NCBI GenBank assembly: GCA_008501835.1 | Contig: QQUB01000816.1 | Span: 1-5,792, forward strand | DNA from: Bacteroidota bacterium | GTDB taxonomy: Bacteria; Bacteroidota; Bacteroidia; Chitinophagales; Saprospiraceae | Reading direction: 5' to 3' | Length of the DNA: 5,792 nucleotides | In this document: positions 5,253 through 5,792 of the stretch, in pieces | Layout of the letters: each line of letters begins with the position of its first letter | Numbering within the stretch: the stretch's first letter is position 1 | Notes under the pieces: generated by a model | The model's input: only the letters and a program-made list of their open reading frames with translations | Database searches by the model: none | What the model was told of the DNA's origin: nothing | Translations under genes and position numbers: made by a program

Positions 5253-5792
5253 ATGATGAAACGCATCTCTTTTACCTTGGTGTTGGCGGCATTTTTTGCC
5301 CTGAGTAGTTTTGCTCAAAAAGACGACCCGGTTTTGTTTACGGTAGAAGATACGCCGATACACGTGTCTGAATTTTCCTATATCTATGGAAAAACCAACG
5401 GAGACAAGGCAGATTTCTCGAAAGAGAGCATTGAAGAGTATCTGAACCTTTATGTGAAATTTAAGCTTAAAGTTCAGAAAGCCAAAGATCTGCAAATTGA
5501 TACCATTCCATCACTAAAACAGGAATTAGAAGGATACCGCAGGCAATTGGCGGATTCATACCTGATTGATAAAGGTGTTGCGGACAAACTGATCAGAGAA
5601 GCCTATGACAGGATCCAGCAGGATGTGGAGATCAGCCATATTCTCATAGGATGCCCGGAGGATGCACCTCCCTCTGATACACTTAATGCCTATAATCGCA
5701 TTATGGAGATCAGGAAGGAGCTCATGGATGGAGCTGATTTTAGTGAGCTGGCAAGAAGCAAATCCACCGACCAGTCTGCTCCCAATAATTCC
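5253..5792 (+). CDS. Exported parvulin-type peptidylprolyl isomerase, 3' end cut off by window edge
   Basis: The first 180 residues are visible and the frame is open to the window edge. Residues 1-21 form a Sec signal peptide: basic MMKR, hydrophobic FTLVLAAFFAL, then a signal peptidase I-like site SSFA before Gln22, so the protein is expected in the periplasm. Residues about 28-120 (VLFTVEDTPIHVSEFSYIYGKTN and a helical stretch) resemble the N-terminal chaperone part of SurA/PpiC-like proteins of Bacteroidota. From about residue 124, DVEISHILIGCP starts a parvulin (PpiC-type) isomerase domain, continuing with AYNRIMEIRKELMDGADFSELARSKSTDQSA. Such proteins isomerise prolyl bonds and help outer-membrane proteins fold. 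ATG occurs twice in a row (5253 and 5256); I give the first. Family members usually run to several hundred residues, so most of the gene is missing. The family is secure, the specific paralogue is not. Confidence 0.88.
   Translation, partial: MMKRISFTLVLAAFFALSSFAQKDDPVLFTVEDTPIHVSEFSYIYGKTNGDKADFSKESIEEYLNLYVKFKLKVQKAKDLQIDTIPSLKQELEGYRRQLADSYLIDKGVADKLIREAYDRIQQDVEISHILIGCPEDAPPSDTLNAYNRIMEIRKELMDGADFSELARSKSTDQSAPNNS

Overview
The window looks like ordinary chromosomal housekeeping DNA from a member of the Bacteroidota. Three things point there: promoter-like boxes matching the Bacteroidota -7 consensus TAnnTTTG, start codons without a clear Shine-Dalgarno sequence, and proteins (PurN, XerD, a DUF7009-like protein and a secreted parvulin-type PPIase) that look like the versions I know from that phylum. 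Base composition is moderately AT-rich, with very AT-rich intergenic DNA. I cannot name a genus.

Layout. Bases 1-1818 hold three genes read leftward: purN (3' part cut off by the window edge; probably TTG start), xerD (complete), and a 125-residue DUF7009-like protein of unknown function. A perfect 31-bp palindrome lies between the DUF7009-like stop codon and xerD. Bases 1819-2144 are a divergent intergenic region. It holds a leftward promoter for the DUF7009-like gene, a rightward -7 box that probably serves prfC, a short hairpin, and two inverted arrays of a six-base repeat (AGGCTR-like). Bases 2145-5792 are read rightward: prfC (release factor 3), a 202-bp gap with TTCCA repeats and a 12-bp palindrome, purD (GAR synthetase), a promoter straddling the purD end, and the first 180 residues of an exported peptidylprolyl isomerase.

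How the genes relate. PurD makes glycinamide ribonucleotide (GAR) and PurN formylates it, so two successive purine-synthesis enzymes sit about 3.5 kb apart on opposite strands. XerD (chromosome dimer resolution), RF3 (translation termination) and the PPIase (envelope protein folding) have no obvious functional tie to them. I see no RNA gene, CRISPR array, insertion sequence, prophage or defence system, and no convincing new biological system. The signals most worth a second look are non-coding: the inverted hexamer arrays in the prfC leader and the palindrome in front of xerD.
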